A stretch of DNA of 64,000 bases from Cloacibacterium caeni (GCF_907163125.1 NZ_OU015319.1:744001-808000); one strand, 5' to 3'; shown: positions 55,316-64,000, counted from the stretch's first letter. Notes: generated by a model not told the origin, from the sequence alone. Numbers and translations: made by a program.

Positions 55316-56305
55316 TTATTTTATAATTAATTTATTCAAACATTCTAGCGCTTTTTCGCTTTCTAAACTCTCTTTTGCAGCAGCTAAACTTGCTTCATAA
55401 TTTTCGTATTTTCCTGTGTTTTGAAGTGCTTTTGCAGCATTGGAGAGAACTACAGCGTTTTGTTCATACGTTCCTTTTCCTTCTAAAATATTTCTGAAAA
55501 TTTTGGACGCTTCTTCTTTGGTATTTCCACCGAAAATGGTTTCTGCTTCTATATTTTTAAATCCAAGTTCTTCGGCTGAAAAAATTTCTTCACCGTTTTT
55601 GTTGAAAATTTTACTATCTCCTGTCAAAGAAATCTCGTCGTAACCGTCTAAAGCGTGAACCAACATAAAATCTTTGTTGTTTTTTTGCAAAATATATTGA
55701 TACAATCTCGCAATTTCTAAGCTGTAAACGCCAATCATAGAAAATTTTGGTTTTGCAGGATTTACCAATGGTCCTAAAAGATTAAAAAATGTTCTCAATC
55801 CCAAACCTTTTCTCAAAGGAGCCACCGTTTTTAATGCTGGGTGAAAAAGCGGAGCGTGAAGAAAACAGATGTTGGCTTTTTCCAAATCTTTCTTTAAATC
55901 TTCCTGATTATCTTTGAACTGATAGCCCAATTCTTCTAACACGTTAGAAGAACCAGAAATCGCAGAAACTCCGTAATTGCCGTGTTTCGCCACTTTTTGT
56001 CCTGTTCCGGCCACAATAAAACTTGCCAAAGTAGAAATGTTGAAGGTGTTTTTTCCATCGCCGCCAGTTCCTACAATATCTACTAAATCGTGCGTTCCTA
56101 AATCTACTTTCACCGCTAAATCTAGCAAAGCTTCACGGAAACCTTGCATTTCTTCTAGCGTAATGCTTCGCATCATAAAAACCGTTATAAACGCCGAAAC
56201 TTCTGTTTCATTGAATTTATTTTGAGCAATTTCAATCATAATAGCCTTTGCTTCGGCTTTTGTTAAAGTTTGATGATTGAAAAGGTATTGTAAAATTTGT
56301 TTCAT
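55316..56305 (-). CDS. trpD: anthranilate phosphoribosyltransferase
   Basis: 329 residues. Signature GTGGDGKNTFNISTLASF binds PRPP; KHGNYGVSAISGSSNVLEELG and the FNLLGPLVNPAKP segments follow. Third gene of the operon. The gap to trpG (52 bp) contains GAAGTCGG-type repeats. Confidence 0.96.
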   Translation of the reverse strand: MKQILQYLFNHQTLTKAEAKAIMIEIAQNKFNETEVSAFITVFMMRSITLEEMQGFREALLDLAVKVDLGTHDLVDIVGTGGDGKNTFNISTLASFIVAGTGQKVAKHGNYGVSAISGSSNVLEELGYQFKDNQEDLKKDLEKANICFLHAPLFHPALKTVAPLRKGLGLRTFFNLLGPLVNPAKPKFSMIGVYSLEIARLYQYILQKNNKDFMLVHALDGYDEISLTGDSKIFNKNGEEIFSAEELGFKNIEAETIFGGNTKEEASKIFRNILEGKGTYEQNAVVLSNAAKALQNTGKYENYEASLAAAKESLESEKALECLNKLIIK

Positions 56306-56357
56306 AATATGTAGTCCGAAGTCAGATGTCTGAAGTCGGAAGCTTTTAGGGTTATAC

Positions 56358-56951
56358 TTATTCTTCTGACTTCTGACTTCCGTCTTCCGACTTTAAGAAA
56401 TTCTCTAAAATCTTTCTTCCTTTTGGAGTTAAGATACTTTCAGGGTGATATTGAACCGCGTGAACATCGTATTCCTTGTGTTTTAGGCTCATAATCATTC
56501 CAGAATCATCTACAGAGGTAATTTCTAATTCCTCTGGGAAATCGTCAGGATTTACCGCCCAAGAATGATAACGTCCCACTTCTAAAAATTCGGGTAAATT
56601 TTCTAGAATTTTGTGAGGTTTTACTTGTTTAGCTTCGGTTGCAACACCGTGATAGATTTCTGAAAGATTGATGAGACTTCCGCCAAAAGCTTCGGCAATC
56701 GCTTGTTGCCCCAAACAAACTCCAAAAATAGATTTTGTAGGGGCATATTTTTTAATCACTTCAAGCAAAATTCCTGCTTCTTCTGGAATGCCAGGACCTG
56801 GAGAAAGGATGATTTTATCATATTGATTGATGTCTTCCAAAGGAATTTCGTCATTTCTGAAGACATCTACTTTTTCGCCCAAAATTTGTTCTACAATTTG
56901 AACGAGATTATAGGTGAAACTATCGTAATTATCGAAAACTAAAACTTTCAT
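56358..56951 (-). CDS. trpG: anthranilate synthase, glutaminase subunit
   Basis: 197 residues, class I amidotransferase. NYDSFTYNLVQ and SPGPGIPEEAGI precede the nucleophile in GVCLGQQAIAEAFGG; VQYHPESILTP carries the His and Glu. It supplies ammonia to TrpE. The start overlaps the trpE stop as ATGA. The last ten residues (SEDGSQKSEE) come from an intergenic-type repeat that extends into the gene. Confidence 0.96.
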   Translation of the reverse strand: MKVLVFDNYDSFTYNLVQIVEQILGEKVDVFRNDEIPLEDINQYDKIILSPGPGIPEEAGILLEVIKKYAPTKSIFGVCLGQQAIAEAFGGSLINLSEIYHGVATEAKQVKPHKILENLPEFLEVGRYHSWAVNPDDFPEELEITSVDDSGMIMSLKHKEYDVHAVQYHPESILTPKGRKILENFLKSEDGSQKSEE

Positions 56952-58381
56952 AATTTTTCTGCTTTTTTAACTGCCATTTTCAAGGCATTTAGTTTGTTAT
57001 TTACTTCTTGTAACTCATTTTCTGCGGAAGATTTGGCTACAATTCCAGCGCCAGCCTGATAGAAAAGCGTATTATTTTTGCTTAAAAATGTTCTAATCAT
57101 AATGGCTTGGTTGCAGCTTCCATCAAACCCTACAAAACCAATACAACCGCCATAATAACCGCGGGAAGTTTTTTCGTAAGCGTCAATAAGCTCCAGAGCT
57201 TTATATTTTGGAGCGCCACTCAATGTTCCTTGCGGAAAAGTAGTCGCAATCATTTCATAAGGATTGGTTTTTTCGTCTAATTCTGCGGTGACTTCTGAAA
57301 CCATGTGGATGACGTGAGAAAACAATTGAATTTCTTTCAGTTTAGAAACCGTTACGTTTTTTCCTAATTTGCTTAAATCGTTTCTGGCTAAATCTACCAA
57401 CATAGTATGTTCTGCGTTTTCTTTCGGGTCTTTTTTCAGGGTTTCTACCGATTGTAAGTCTTTTTTAGTATCACCAGTTCTGCGGAAAGTTCCTGCAATT
57501 GGGTGAATTATAGCTTTATGATTTTGAATAATCAACTGACTTTCAGGACTTGAGCCCATTAATTTGTAATCGCCATAATCAAAGAAAAATAGGTAAGGAG
57601 AAGGATTGATGTTTCGTAAAGCTCGGTAAACATTGAACTCATCACCTTTGAATTTTTGTTCAAATCTTCTGCTTAAAACCAACTGGAAAACATCTCCACG
57701 GAAACAGTGTTTCTTCGCCAATTCTACCAAATATCTATATTCATCATCACTTAAATTAGAGGTTTCTTCGTCTATTTTTTCGAAAGGGTAGAGCGCAACG
57801 TCTTTATTTTGAATGATACTTTCAATTTCTGAAAGTTCAGATTTTAGTCCATCAATTTTATTTTCGATGAGGAACATTTCATCATTAAAATGATTAATAG
57901 CAATCACATATTGATAAAATCTGTAACGTAAAATTGGGATTTCTACTTCCTTGCTTTGAGGTTTGAATTGGATGGTTTCAAAAAATTGTACGGCATCAAA
58001 ACTGGTATAACCAAATAAACCTTGAGCCATTTTTTCAACTGGATTTTTTACCTTTTCGCAATCAAAACTTTTGGAAAAATTTTCTAAATATTCAGTGATG
58101 TTGAAATTTTCTGGAATTTGATATTTTTCTGGAGCGGTTAATGGTAATTTCACTTCCATTTCCTGTAGATTTTTAATTTCTACTCCTGCAATTGCATTGA
58201 TAGCGATGTAAGAAAAACTGTTGTTATTTACATTGTGATCGGCACTTTCCAGTAGAATGGTATCTCTGAATTTATCTCTGAGTTTCAGATAAATTCCCAT
58301 CGCTGTATGAAGGTCTCCCATCAATGATTTAGAAGAGGTTTTTATTTTAGTTGTTGGTTGTTGGTTGTTGGTTGTCAGCAT
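56948..58381 (-). CDS. trpE: anthranilate synthase component I
   Basis: 477 residues, chorismate-utilising enzyme. C-terminal core: GDVFQLVLSRRFEQKF, LFFFDYGDYKLMGSSPE, HPIAGTFRRTGDTKKD, LVDLARNDLSKLGK, FPQGTLSGAPKYKALELID and GGCIGFVGFDGSCNQAIMIR. The first dozen residues (MLTTNNQQPTTKIK) derive from ACAACCAACAACC repeat units, so the real start could be later, near MGDLHTAMG at residue 21. Preceded by the attenuator. Confidence 0.95.
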   Translation of the reverse strand: MLTTNNQQPTTKIKTSSKSLMGDLHTAMGIYLKLRDKFRDTILLESADHNVNNNSFSYIAINAIAGVEIKNLQEMEVKLPLTAPEKYQIPENFNITEYLENFSKSFDCEKVKNPVEKMAQGLFGYTSFDAVQFFETIQFKPQSKEVEIPILRYRFYQYVIAINHFNDEMFLIENKIDGLKSELSEIESIIQNKDVALYPFEKIDEETSNLSDDEYRYLVELAKKHCFRGDVFQLVLSRRFEQKFKGDEFNVYRALRNINPSPYLFFFDYGDYKLMGSSPESQLIIQNHKAIIHPIAGTFRRTGDTKKDLQSVETLKKDPKENAEHTMLVDLARNDLSKLGKNVTVSKLKEIQLFSHVIHMVSEVTAELDEKTNPYEMIATTFPQGTLSGAPKYKALELIDAYEKTSRGYYGGCIGFVGFDGSCNQAIMIRTFLSKNNTLFYQAGAGIVAKSSAENELQEVNNKLNALKMAVKKAEKL

Positions 58382-58396
58382 AATTAAAGATTTAAA

Positions 58397-58433
58397 TAAA
58401 AAAAAGACTTCAACGGTATAATCGCTGAAGTCT
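58397..58433 (-). terminator. trp attenuator terminator
   Basis: On the minus strand AGACTTCAGCG, loop ATTATAC, CGTTGAAGTCT and eight T, 16 bp before the trpE ATG. The 5' arm can instead pair with CGCTGAGTCT at the end of the leader (58489-58498). Confidence 0.9.
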
Positions 58434-58481
58434 TCTCATGAAATGAATTTTATTTTATTATAGATTCAAAGCATAGCAGTA

Positions 58482-58544
58482 TTATCTTAGACTCAGCGTA
58501 GAGTATAAGTGCCACCACCAATTTTTGTTGCTATTCATTTTCAT
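58482..58544 (-). CDS. trpL: trp operon leader peptide
   Basis: A 20-codon frame beginning MKMNSNKN, then three consecutive Trp codons (residues 9-11), then HLYSTLSLR. It lies between a promoter and the attenuator terminator. Its last codons contain CGCTGAGTCT, the antiterminator strand. The first ATG is only about 6 bp after the -7 box, so the transcript may be leaderless, or start at the second ATG (58538). Confidence 0.9.
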   Translation of the reverse strand: MKMNSNKNWWWHLYSTLSLR

Positions 58545-58549
58545 TGGGG

Positions 58550-58557
58550 CAAATTTA
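58550..58557 (-). promoter_or_regulatory. trp operon promoter, -7 element
   Basis: TAAATTTG on the minus strand, a full match to TAnnTTTG. TTTT 19 bp upstream is a partial -33 match. Confidence 0.65.
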
Positions 58558-58570
58558 TAAAAGTTTTTGA

Positions 58571-58606
58571 AATAAAAAAATCCTAAACTAAAAAAGTTTA
58601 GGATTT
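58571..58606 (-). terminator. terminator after rplT
   Basis: AAATCCTAAAC, loop TTTTTTA, GTTTAGGATTT and a run of T on the minus strand, 27 bp after the rplT stop. It insulates the trp promoter from the ribosomal operon. Confidence 0.88.
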
Positions 58607-58632
58607 ATTATTGATAACAAATTTGTTTTACA

Positions 58633-58977
58633 TTATTTTACTTGATCTACAACAGCTTTGAAAGCTTCTGGATGATTCATTGCAAGGTCTGCAAGAACTT
58701 TTCTGTTTAGCTCGATGTTGTTCTTTTTAAGAGCTCCCATAAATTGAGAGTAAGACATTCCGTGTTCTCTAGTTCCAGCGTTAATTCTGGTAATCCAAAG
58801 TCCTCTGAAGCTTCTTTTTTTCTCTTTTCTACCGCGGTAAGCATATTGCATTGCTTTTTCTACGGCATTTTTAGCAACAGTCCAAACATTTTTTCTTCTA
58901 CCGAAAAAACCTTTAGCCTGCTTTAAAACTTTTTTTCTGCGCGCTCTAGACGCTACAGCGTTTACTGATCTTGGCAT
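58633..58977 (-). CDS. rplT: 50S ribosomal protein L20
   Basis: 114 residues, very basic: [49 protein letters not shown]-like block ([20 protein letters not shown]) and the C-terminal globular part. Binds 23S rRNA early in assembly and in some bacteria represses this operon. Last gene of thrS-infC-rpmI-rplT. Confidence 0.98.
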   Translation of the reverse strand: MPRSVNAVASRARRKKVLKQAKGFFGRRKNVWTVAKNAVEKAMQYAYRGRKEKKRSFRGLWITRINAGTREHGMSYSQFMGALKKNNIELNRKVLADLAMNHPEAFKAVVDQVK

Positions 58978-59106
58978 AATTTAAATTTTTTGTTTTTTTG
59001 AAAAGGGCGGAACTGCGTTTAAAGTTCTCTTATAGGCTCCGTTTCAGGGTTAACTTTTAATGAATTTTTTAGGAATTCTTATAAACCGAATATTGATTTA
59101 TAAAAA

Positions 59107-59304
59107 CTACTTAATTGCTAATTGGCGAAGAACGCTTTTCTCATCCACAGTAGCAACGTAAGAAGTTTGCGTAAGATTTCTCTTTTGCTTCGTTTCTTTT
59201 TTAGTTAAGATGTGGCTTTTGTAAGCATTTTTTCTTTTGATCTTACCTGTACCAGTAAGAGCAAAACGCTTTTTAGCACCTGATTTCGTTTTTAATTTTG
59301 GCAT
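59107..59304 (-). CDS. rpmI: 50S ribosomal protein L35
   Basis: 65 residues: [20 protein letters not shown], then [20 protein letters not shown]. Usual length. Lies between infC and rplT, the conserved order. Confidence 0.97.
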   Translation of the reverse strand: MPKLKTKSGAKKRFALTGTGKIKRKNAYKSHILTKKETKQKRNLTQTSYVATVDEKSVLRQLAIK

Positions 59305-59434
59305 TGTTTTGCTTTTTATGTATTTGTTATCAATGAGTTTGCAAAATTATAAAAATTTATAATACTCTGCAATACTATAATCAAGAGATTTCAGAGGAGA
59401 AATCCCTTGATGTAAAATTATTTCTTTTGAAAGA

Positions 59435-60001
59435 TTATTTTGCTGCTTTTTTAGGGCTCATCATCATAATCATTCTCTTACCTTCTAGTTTAGGCATTTG
59501 GTCTACTTTTCCTACGTGTTCTAGCTCTTGAGCGAGTCTTAGAAGTAAGATTTCACCTTGGTCTTTGAAGATAATAGAACGTCCTTTGAAGAAAACATAC
59601 GTTTTCAATTTAGAGCCTTCTTCTAAAAATTTCTCGGCATGTTTTTTCTTGAACTCGAAATCATGATCGTCTGTTTGAGGTCCGAATCTGATTTCTTTAA
59701 CTACAACTTTTACTTGCTTAGCCTTGAGTTCCTTTTGTTTTTTCTTTTGTTCGTAAAGAAATTTTTTGTATTCAAGAACTCTACAGATATAAGGTTCTGC
59801 TTTATCTGAAATAACGACTAAATCAAGATCTTGTTCCTGAGCAATTGCAATAGCTCTTGCTAAAGGATACACTCCTGGTTCTACATTATCTCCTACTAAA
59901 CGAACTTCCTTTGCACGGATTTTTTCGTTAATTTGATGTAAGTCTTCTTGTACAGGGCGACGCATTGGTCCTCTTCCTCTGTGGTTAAATTTCTGTGCTA
60001 T
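59435..60001 (-). CDS. infC: translation initiation factor IF-3
   Basis: The first ATG (59965) gives 176 residues starting [16 protein letters not shown], but the frame is open upstream and encodes [12 protein letters not shown], which resembles the start of related IF-3 proteins. No ATG, GTG or TTG is there; the ATA at 59999-60001 is the best start, giving 188 residues. IF-3 genes are known for rare start codons that IF-3 itself discriminates against. Domains: N-terminal [19 protein letters not shown], linker [13 protein letters not shown]-terminal [20 protein letters not shown]. Confidence 0.93.
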   Translation of the reverse strand: MAQKFNHRGRGPMRRPVQEDLHQINEKIRAKEVRLVGDNVEPGVYPLARAIAIAQEQDLDLVVISDKAEPYICRVLEYKKFLYEQKKKQKELKAKQVKVVVKEIRFGPQTDDHDFEFKKKHAEKFLEEGSKLKTYVFFKGRSIIFKDQGEILLLRLAQELEHVGKVDQMPKLEGKRMIMMMSPKKAAK

Positions 60002-60102
60002 AGTTGTATAATTTTAAAGTTAATTCTTTTTAAAAATTTTAAATTATAGATTTTGAATTTTAAATTAAAACAAAATTTTTCTATAATTAAATCTAAAATT
60101 TC

Positions 60103-62022
60103 TTAGATTTTTGCTGCTTCTTTGAAATAGGTTACGAAATCTTCTAATTTCATAGCTCCTAAATCACCTTCTCCACGTCTTCTTACAGAAATGGTGCCGT
60201 TCTGTTCTTCATTTTCTCCTACCACTAACATAAACGGAATTTTCTTCAATTCTGCATCACGAATTTTCTTACCTGTTTTTTCGTTTCTGTCGTCAATTAA
60301 TCCGCTAATATCGTGATTTTCTAATAATTGTGAAACTTTTTTAGCATAATCTACATATTTTTCAGAAATAGGCAGAATGATAAATTGGTCTGGACTTAGC
60401 CAAAGTGGGAAATCTCCTGCAGTGTTTTCTAATAGAATTGCAATAAAACGTTCCATAGAACCAAATGGTGCTCTGTGAATCATTACTGGTCTGTGTTTTT
60501 CATTGTCATTACCAGTGTACCAAAGGTCAAATCTCTCTGGTAAATTGTAATCTACCTGAATGGTTCCTAACTGCCAACTTCTGCCTAATGCATCTTTTAC
60601 CATAAAGTCTAATTTAGGACCGTAGAATGCAGCTTCGCCATATTCTACGATGGTTTTAAGACCTTTATTTTGTGCAGCAGTGATGATTGCATTTTCTGCT
60701 TTTTCCCAATTTTCTTCTGAACCGATATATTTTGATCTGTTTTCTTTGTCTCTAATTGAAACTTGAGTCACGAAATCTTCAAATCCTAAGCTTTTGAAAA
60801 CGTAAAGAACCAAGTCAATTACATCTTCAAACTCTTTTAATAATTGGTCTGGTGTACAGAATAAGTGTGCGTCATCTTGAGTGAAACCTCTTACTCTGGT
60901 TAAACCGTGTAATTCACCAGATTGCTCATATCTGTAAACTGTTCCGAATTCTGCATATCTCTTAGGTAAATCTTTATAAGACCATTGAGAAGTTTTATAA
61001 ATCTCGCAGTGATGCGGACAGTTCATTGGTTTTAAGAAAAATTCTTCTCCTTCGTTTGGAGTTTTAATCGATTGGAAAGAATCTGCTCCATATTTCTCAT
61101 AGTGACCAGAAGTTTTGTACAATTCAATATTCCCAATATGAGGAGTCATTACAAATTCATAACCACCTTTTTTCTGAGCTTCTGAAAGGAAATTTTCTAA
61201 TTTTTTTCTTAGTGCAGTTCCTTTTGGCAACCAAAGTGGTAAACCAGCACCTACTTTTTCAGAAAAAGCGAAAATCCCTAGTTCTTTTCCTAGTTTTCTG
61301 TGGTCTCTTCTTTTTGCTTCTTCTAATCTTTCTAGATATTCTGTCAATTCTTTTTGTTTAGGGAAAGAAATTCCATAAACTCTAGTCAATTGCTTGTTTT
61401 TTTCGTCTCCTCTCCAATATGCTCCTGCTGCATTAAGAATTTTTACTGCTTTTACGATTCCTGTACTTGGAATATGACCACCTCTACAAAGGTCTGTAAA
61501 GTTATCATGCGTACAGAAAGTGATTTCGCCGTCTTGTAAATTTTCTATTAATTCAGTTTTGTATGGATTGTCTGCATATTCTTTCAGTGCACCTGCTTTA
61601 GAAACCGAATAAAGATTGAAAGTCGCATCTTTTTTGGCGTTTTCGAGCATTTTTTTCTCTATTTTTTCAAAATCTTTTTCAGAAAGAGATTCATCACCGA
61701 AATCTACATCGTAATAAAACCCGTTTTCAATTGCAGGACCGATGGTTAATTTAGCATTTGGATAAAAATCTAAAATAGATTGAGCCAAAATGTGTGCTGA
61801 AGAATGCCAAAAAGCTTTCTTTCCTAAATCATCATTCCAGGTGAGCAATGTAAGCGTAGCATCTTCTGTAATTGGCGTCGTGACTTCTACTTGTTTGCCG
61901 TTTACAACAGCAGAAATAGTGTTTCTAGCCAAACCTTCAGAGATAGATTTTGCAACTTCTAGAGGTGTAACTACACCTTCAAACTCACGAATGCTTCCGT
62001 CTGGAAGAGTAATTTTAATCAT
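60103..62022 (-). CDS. thrS: threonyl-tRNA synthetase
   Basis: 639 residues. Order: TGS domain ([19 protein letters not shown]), editing domain ([18 protein letters not shown], then [14 protein letters not shown]), class II catalytic core ([50 protein letters not shown]), and anticodon-binding domain. Charges tRNA-Thr. First gene of the ribosomal operon. Confidence 0.98.
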   Translation of the reverse strand: MIKITLPDGSIREFEGVVTPLEVAKSISEGLARNTISAVVNGKQVEVTTPITEDATLTLLTWNDDLGKKAFWHSSAHILAQSILDFYPNAKLTIGPAIENGFYYDVDFGDESLSEKDFEKIEKKMLENAKKDATFNLYSVSKAGALKEYADNPYKTELIENLQDGEITFCTHDNFTDLCRGGHIPSTGIVKAVKILNAAGAYWRGDEKNKQLTRVYGISFPKQKELTEYLERLEEAKRRDHRKLGKELGIFAFSEKVGAGLPLWLPKGTALRKKLENFLSEAQKKGGYEFVMTPHIGNIELYKTSGHYEKYGADSFQSIKTPNEGEEFFLKPMNCPHHCEIYKTSQWSYKDLPKRYAEFGTVYRYEQSGELHGLTRVRGFTQDDAHLFCTPDQLLKEFEDVIDLVLYVFKSLGFEDFVTQVSIRDKENRSKYIGSEENWEKAENAIITAAQNKGLKTIVEYGEAAFYGPKLDFMVKDALGRSWQLGTIQVDYNLPERFDLWYTGNDNEKHRPVMIHRAPFGSMERFIAILLENTAGDFPLWLSPDQFIILPISEKYVDYAKKVSQLLENHDISGLIDDRNEKTGKKIRDAELKKIPFMLVVGENEEQNGTISVRRRGEGDLGAMKLEDFVTYFKEAAKI

Positions 62023-62110
62023 TTTGGAATCCTAATTTTAATAATGTGCAAAAATAAGGATTTTTTTTGATGTTTCTTAAATTCAGAGCTAATATTAGAA
62101 CTTAAAATAG

Positions 62111-62138
62111 AAAACCGAAGAAATTACGCTTCGGTTTT
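62111..62138 (-). terminator. terminator at the end of the small Lys-rich gene
   Basis: AAAACCGAAG, loop CGTAATTT, CTTCGGTTTT on the minus strand. It overlaps the last codons of the 62124-62321 gene. Confidence 0.8.
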
Positions 62139-62321
62139 ATTTTGTTCTGTATTGTCTGTTCTGCCATCTTGGTGAAGTTTAGAAGTTTTTTTGACTTGTT
62201 TTTCTTCAATTTTAGAAGCGCCTTCTAATCTTGGAGTTTGAGGCAGATTAGGGAAATCTTGATTTTGTTTAGCGTTTTGCGCGTTATTTTCTGCGGTATT
62301 TTTTCTTTTATCTTTTTCCAT
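62124..62321 (-). CDS. small disordered hydrophilic protein
   Basis: 65 residues, rich in Lys, Gln, Asn and Glu (MEKDKRKNTAENNAQNAKQN..., PNLPQTPRLEGASKIEEKQV). No hydrophobic core, so probably disordered. Real gene likely because it has a terminator at its end and a clean spacer. Function unknown. Confidence 0.55.
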   Translation of the reverse strand: MEKDKRKNTAENNAQNAKQNQDFPNLPQTPRLEGASKIEEKQVKKTSKLHQDGRTDNTEQNKTEA

Positions 62322-62397
62322 GATTTTTGAATTTTTAAGTTATTCAAAATTCTGGAAAATTCTAAGGAAATATGTTATACAATATTGTGAAAAGTTT

Positions 62398-63009
62398 CTA
62401 GAATTTAGATAAATCAAAACTTTGCGTTTCGTCTATGATTTCATAATTCAATGCTTTCGCTAAAACGAAAATTTCATTCAGATTTGTCATTAATTGTTTT
62501 CTGCCTTCTGTTCTCAACTTATTTTGGTCAACGGTTTTTTCGGCATTTTTTCTAGCATTATTGGAAATTCTTTTGAAATCTTCTTCGGAAAAACGGTCGA
62601 AAAATGAATCGTCAAGCGAAGTGATTTCCGCATCTGTAAAAATCTTGATGTCAGCATTTGGGATTTCTTTGATAATCAGTTTTTTATCAGCAGAATCTAC
62701 CTCGATTTTCATTTTTTTTAAATCATAAGTTACTTGTGCTTTTGCTTTGGTAAAAATCACGATTTCTTTTTCACTAGAAGGTAAACCTTTGATTCCGAAA
62801 AGTTGATTGGTGATTTTGGTTTTTTGCAAGTTTGAAAAATCTTGTTCTATCACCACCATTTTATTCATTTTAGAAATTTGGTTGGTGAGCACATAGTAAT
62901 CTGTAGAAACTTGGTCGTCATTTTTGCCAATATTTCTAAAAAAATAAACGAGCAATAAAGTAAGGATTACACCTAAGGTAAAACCAATGATTTGTTTAAT
63001 GTAATTCAT
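62398..63009 (-). CDS. DUF4230-domain membrane-anchored protein
   Basis: 203 residues. One N-terminal membrane helix (IIGFTLGVILTLLLVYFF), then the DUF4230 domain: MVVIEQDFSNLQKTKITNQL, VIFTKAKAQVTYDLKKM, IPNADIKIFTDAEI and a helical end. Function unknown. Its ATG overlaps the stop of the thioredoxin-like gene (TAATG), so they are cotranslated. Confidence 0.82.
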   Translation of the reverse strand: MNYIKQIIGFTLGVILTLLLVYFFRNIGKNDDQVSTDYYVLTNQISKMNKMVVIEQDFSNLQKTKITNQLFGIKGLPSSEKEIVIFTKAKAQVTYDLKKMKIEVDSADKKLIIKEIPNADIKIFTDAEITSLDDSFFDRFSEEDFKRISNNARKNAEKTVDQNKLRTEGRKQLMTNLNEIFVLAKALNYEIIDETQSFDLSKF

Positions 63010-63533
63010 TATTTTTTGATAATGTTCAATAAATCTTTTTCAATAAAACCAGTTTCTGGTTCTTCGGTTATTCTACCAATTTCCTTGCCATATTTTTCTA
63101 CGATTATTGTAGGAACGTGCGTAATGTTATATTTTACTTCTTCACCATCTGGAGCTTGTTTCTGTCTGTTTACCCCAATGATTTGGAGTTTGCTTTCAGG
63201 GAATTTGGTTTCTTCTAGAATTTTCATCAGTCTAGGGAAATTTCTTTTGCTGTCTCCGCACCAAGTTCCTAGAAATACGATGATATTATATGAATTGATT
63301 TTTTCTTTCTTTAAGCCTTCTAGAGCGGTTTTGTCGATAGGATAGATGGTGTAATTTTCATCATACCAAGCTTTGTAAGGCTCTTTTTGAAATTGGTCTA
63401 AAGATTGGCTTCCTAGAAGCATTTTTCCGTATTCTGGAGTGTCAATTTCTCTATTGATGATTACTTTTTGAGCGCAAGAATTAAGTGCCATACCTAAAAT
63501 GATTAATGTGATTATTTTTTTCATTTTTTTCAA
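63009..63533 (-). CDS. thioredoxin-fold lipoprotein with WCGDS motif
   Basis: 174 residues. Lipobox LNSC (Cys20; the second Met at residue 4 is also a possible start), then a thioredoxin fold: NIIVFLGTWCGDSKRNFPRL and HVPTIIVEKYGKEIG (cis-Pro). The active site is WCGDS, so the second Cys of CxxC is Ser95 and it cannot act as a simple dithiol oxidoreductase. Envelope-located; role unknown. Confidence 0.82.
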   Translation of the reverse strand: MKKMKKIITLIILGMALNSCAQKVIINREIDTPEYGKMLLGSQSLDQFQKEPYKAWYDENYTIYPIDKTALEGLKKEKINSYNIIVFLGTWCGDSKRNFPRLMKILEETKFPESKLQIIGVNRQKQAPDGEEVKYNITHVPTIIVEKYGKEIGRITEEPETGFIEKDLLNIIKK

Positions 63534-63543
63534 AATTATGTGT

Positions 63544-64000
63544 TTATTTTTCTAATATACTTTTTAGATTTGCACTAGAATAGTACTTATTTTTTAAAAC
63601 TTTATTGTCTGAAACTCTGTATACATTATATTTATCTCCAGATTTTTCGTAATAAGCTTCTTCTCCTTTAGAAGTGTAAAATTCTACAGTTTCTTGGGCT
63701 TTTTCTTCTGTTTCACAAGCTTTTGACATGTTAGAACGCTGTACTTCATTAAACAAATCTACAAATTTTTCGCCTAAACCAAATTCAAGAACTGCGCCAG
63801 AAAGTACATATTGTAAATCACAAAGTGCATCTGCAATTTCTACGATGTCTTGGTCTTCAATGGCTTGTTTCAGTTCGTTTAATTCTTCCTGAAGTAAAGC
63901 TATTCTTAGGTTGCATCTTTCTGCAGAAGGAATCTGTGGATTTTCTAAAATAGGTGCGTTGAAAGTTCTGTGAAATTCTGCAACTTGGTTTAAACTGTCA
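63544..64000 (-). CDS. MazG-like NTP pyrophosphohydrolase, truncated by window end
   Basis: The frame is open to the edge of the window, so the N-terminus lies outside. The visible part has the all-alpha NTP-PPase metal motif: LLQEELNELKQAIEDQD and VEIADALCDLQYVLSGAVLE (EExxE and ExxD pattern). A C-terminal extension follows (EEAYYEKSGDKYNVYRVSDN). Resembles PRA-PH-like nucleotide pyrophosphohydrolases that cleave non-canonical or signalling nucleotides. The TTG at 63756 is internal and not a start. Confidence 0.85.
   Translation of the reverse strand, partial: DSLNQVAEFHRTFNAPILENPQIPSAERCNLRIALLQEELNELKQAIEDQDIVEIADALCDLQYVLSGAVLEFGLGEKFVDLFNEVQRSNMSKACETEEKAQETVEFYTSKGEEAYYEKSGDKYNVYRVSDNKVLKNKYYSSANLKSILEK

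Overview
The window is chromosome of an AT-rich member of Bacteroidota, most likely a flavobacterium of the Chryseobacterium/Cloacibacterium group (Weeksellaceae). Support comes from the TTTG-N19-TAnnTTTG promoter form (clearest at the tRNA gene), a GLPGLI-family protein, an RteC protein, DUF6624 and DUF4230 proteins, and the thrS-infC-rpmI-rplT and seven-gene trp layouts. The placement is inferred from protein and promoter style, not from a search.

Left edge (1-2.3 kb): core genes for a YitT-family membrane protein (cut by the window edge), thioredoxin reductase (trxB), a CrcB fluoride channel and tRNA-Ser(UGA). Directly behind the tRNA a mobile island begins (2.4-8.7 kb): an IntDOT-like tyrosine recombinase, RteC, an excisionase-like HTH protein, a replication-initiator-like protein and a DnaC-like loader. 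It ends in a small gene split by an intact IS3-family element with a 3-bp target duplication. Next comes a two-gene, restriction-like unit (8.8-15.9 kb): a PLD-nuclease/SNF2-helicase fusion followed by an Eco57I-type adenine methylase. Then come small unknown genes, an SOS-type umuDC pair and a SRAP (YedK) gene (16-21 kb), and a repeat-rich zone with a frameshifted TPR/AraC regulator (21-24.7 kb).

24.9-34.8 kb is the most unusual part. A run of same-strand genes, mostly for exported proteins, is separated by long dyad-rich spacers. For several genes the first bases after the upstream spacer are the reverse complement of the bases just after the stop codon, and the boundaries read G|TT. This is the geometry of integron cassettes with attC sites, yet no integron integrase is present. 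Two gene-less units with the same geometry are also visible. The array carries an IS1182-family element inside one attC-like stem and is followed by an IS256-family element and tandem 350-bp repeats.

37.2-64 kb returns to mostly core genes: an NlpC/P60 lipoprotein, dapD, glycosyltransferases, the complete his operon (hisGDCBHAF-IE, plus strand) and the converging trp operon (trpEGDCFBA, minus strand), then rplT, rpmI, infC and thrS, and envelope or housekeeping genes. Both amino-acid operons have readable attenuators: a 14-residue leader with five consecutive His codons and a 20-residue leader with three consecutive Trp codons, each followed by a terminator and by an alternative pairing that overlaps the end of the leader. 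hisG is split by a second copy of the same 1733-bp IS1182-family element, so this strain probably cannot start histidine synthesis unless the element excises.
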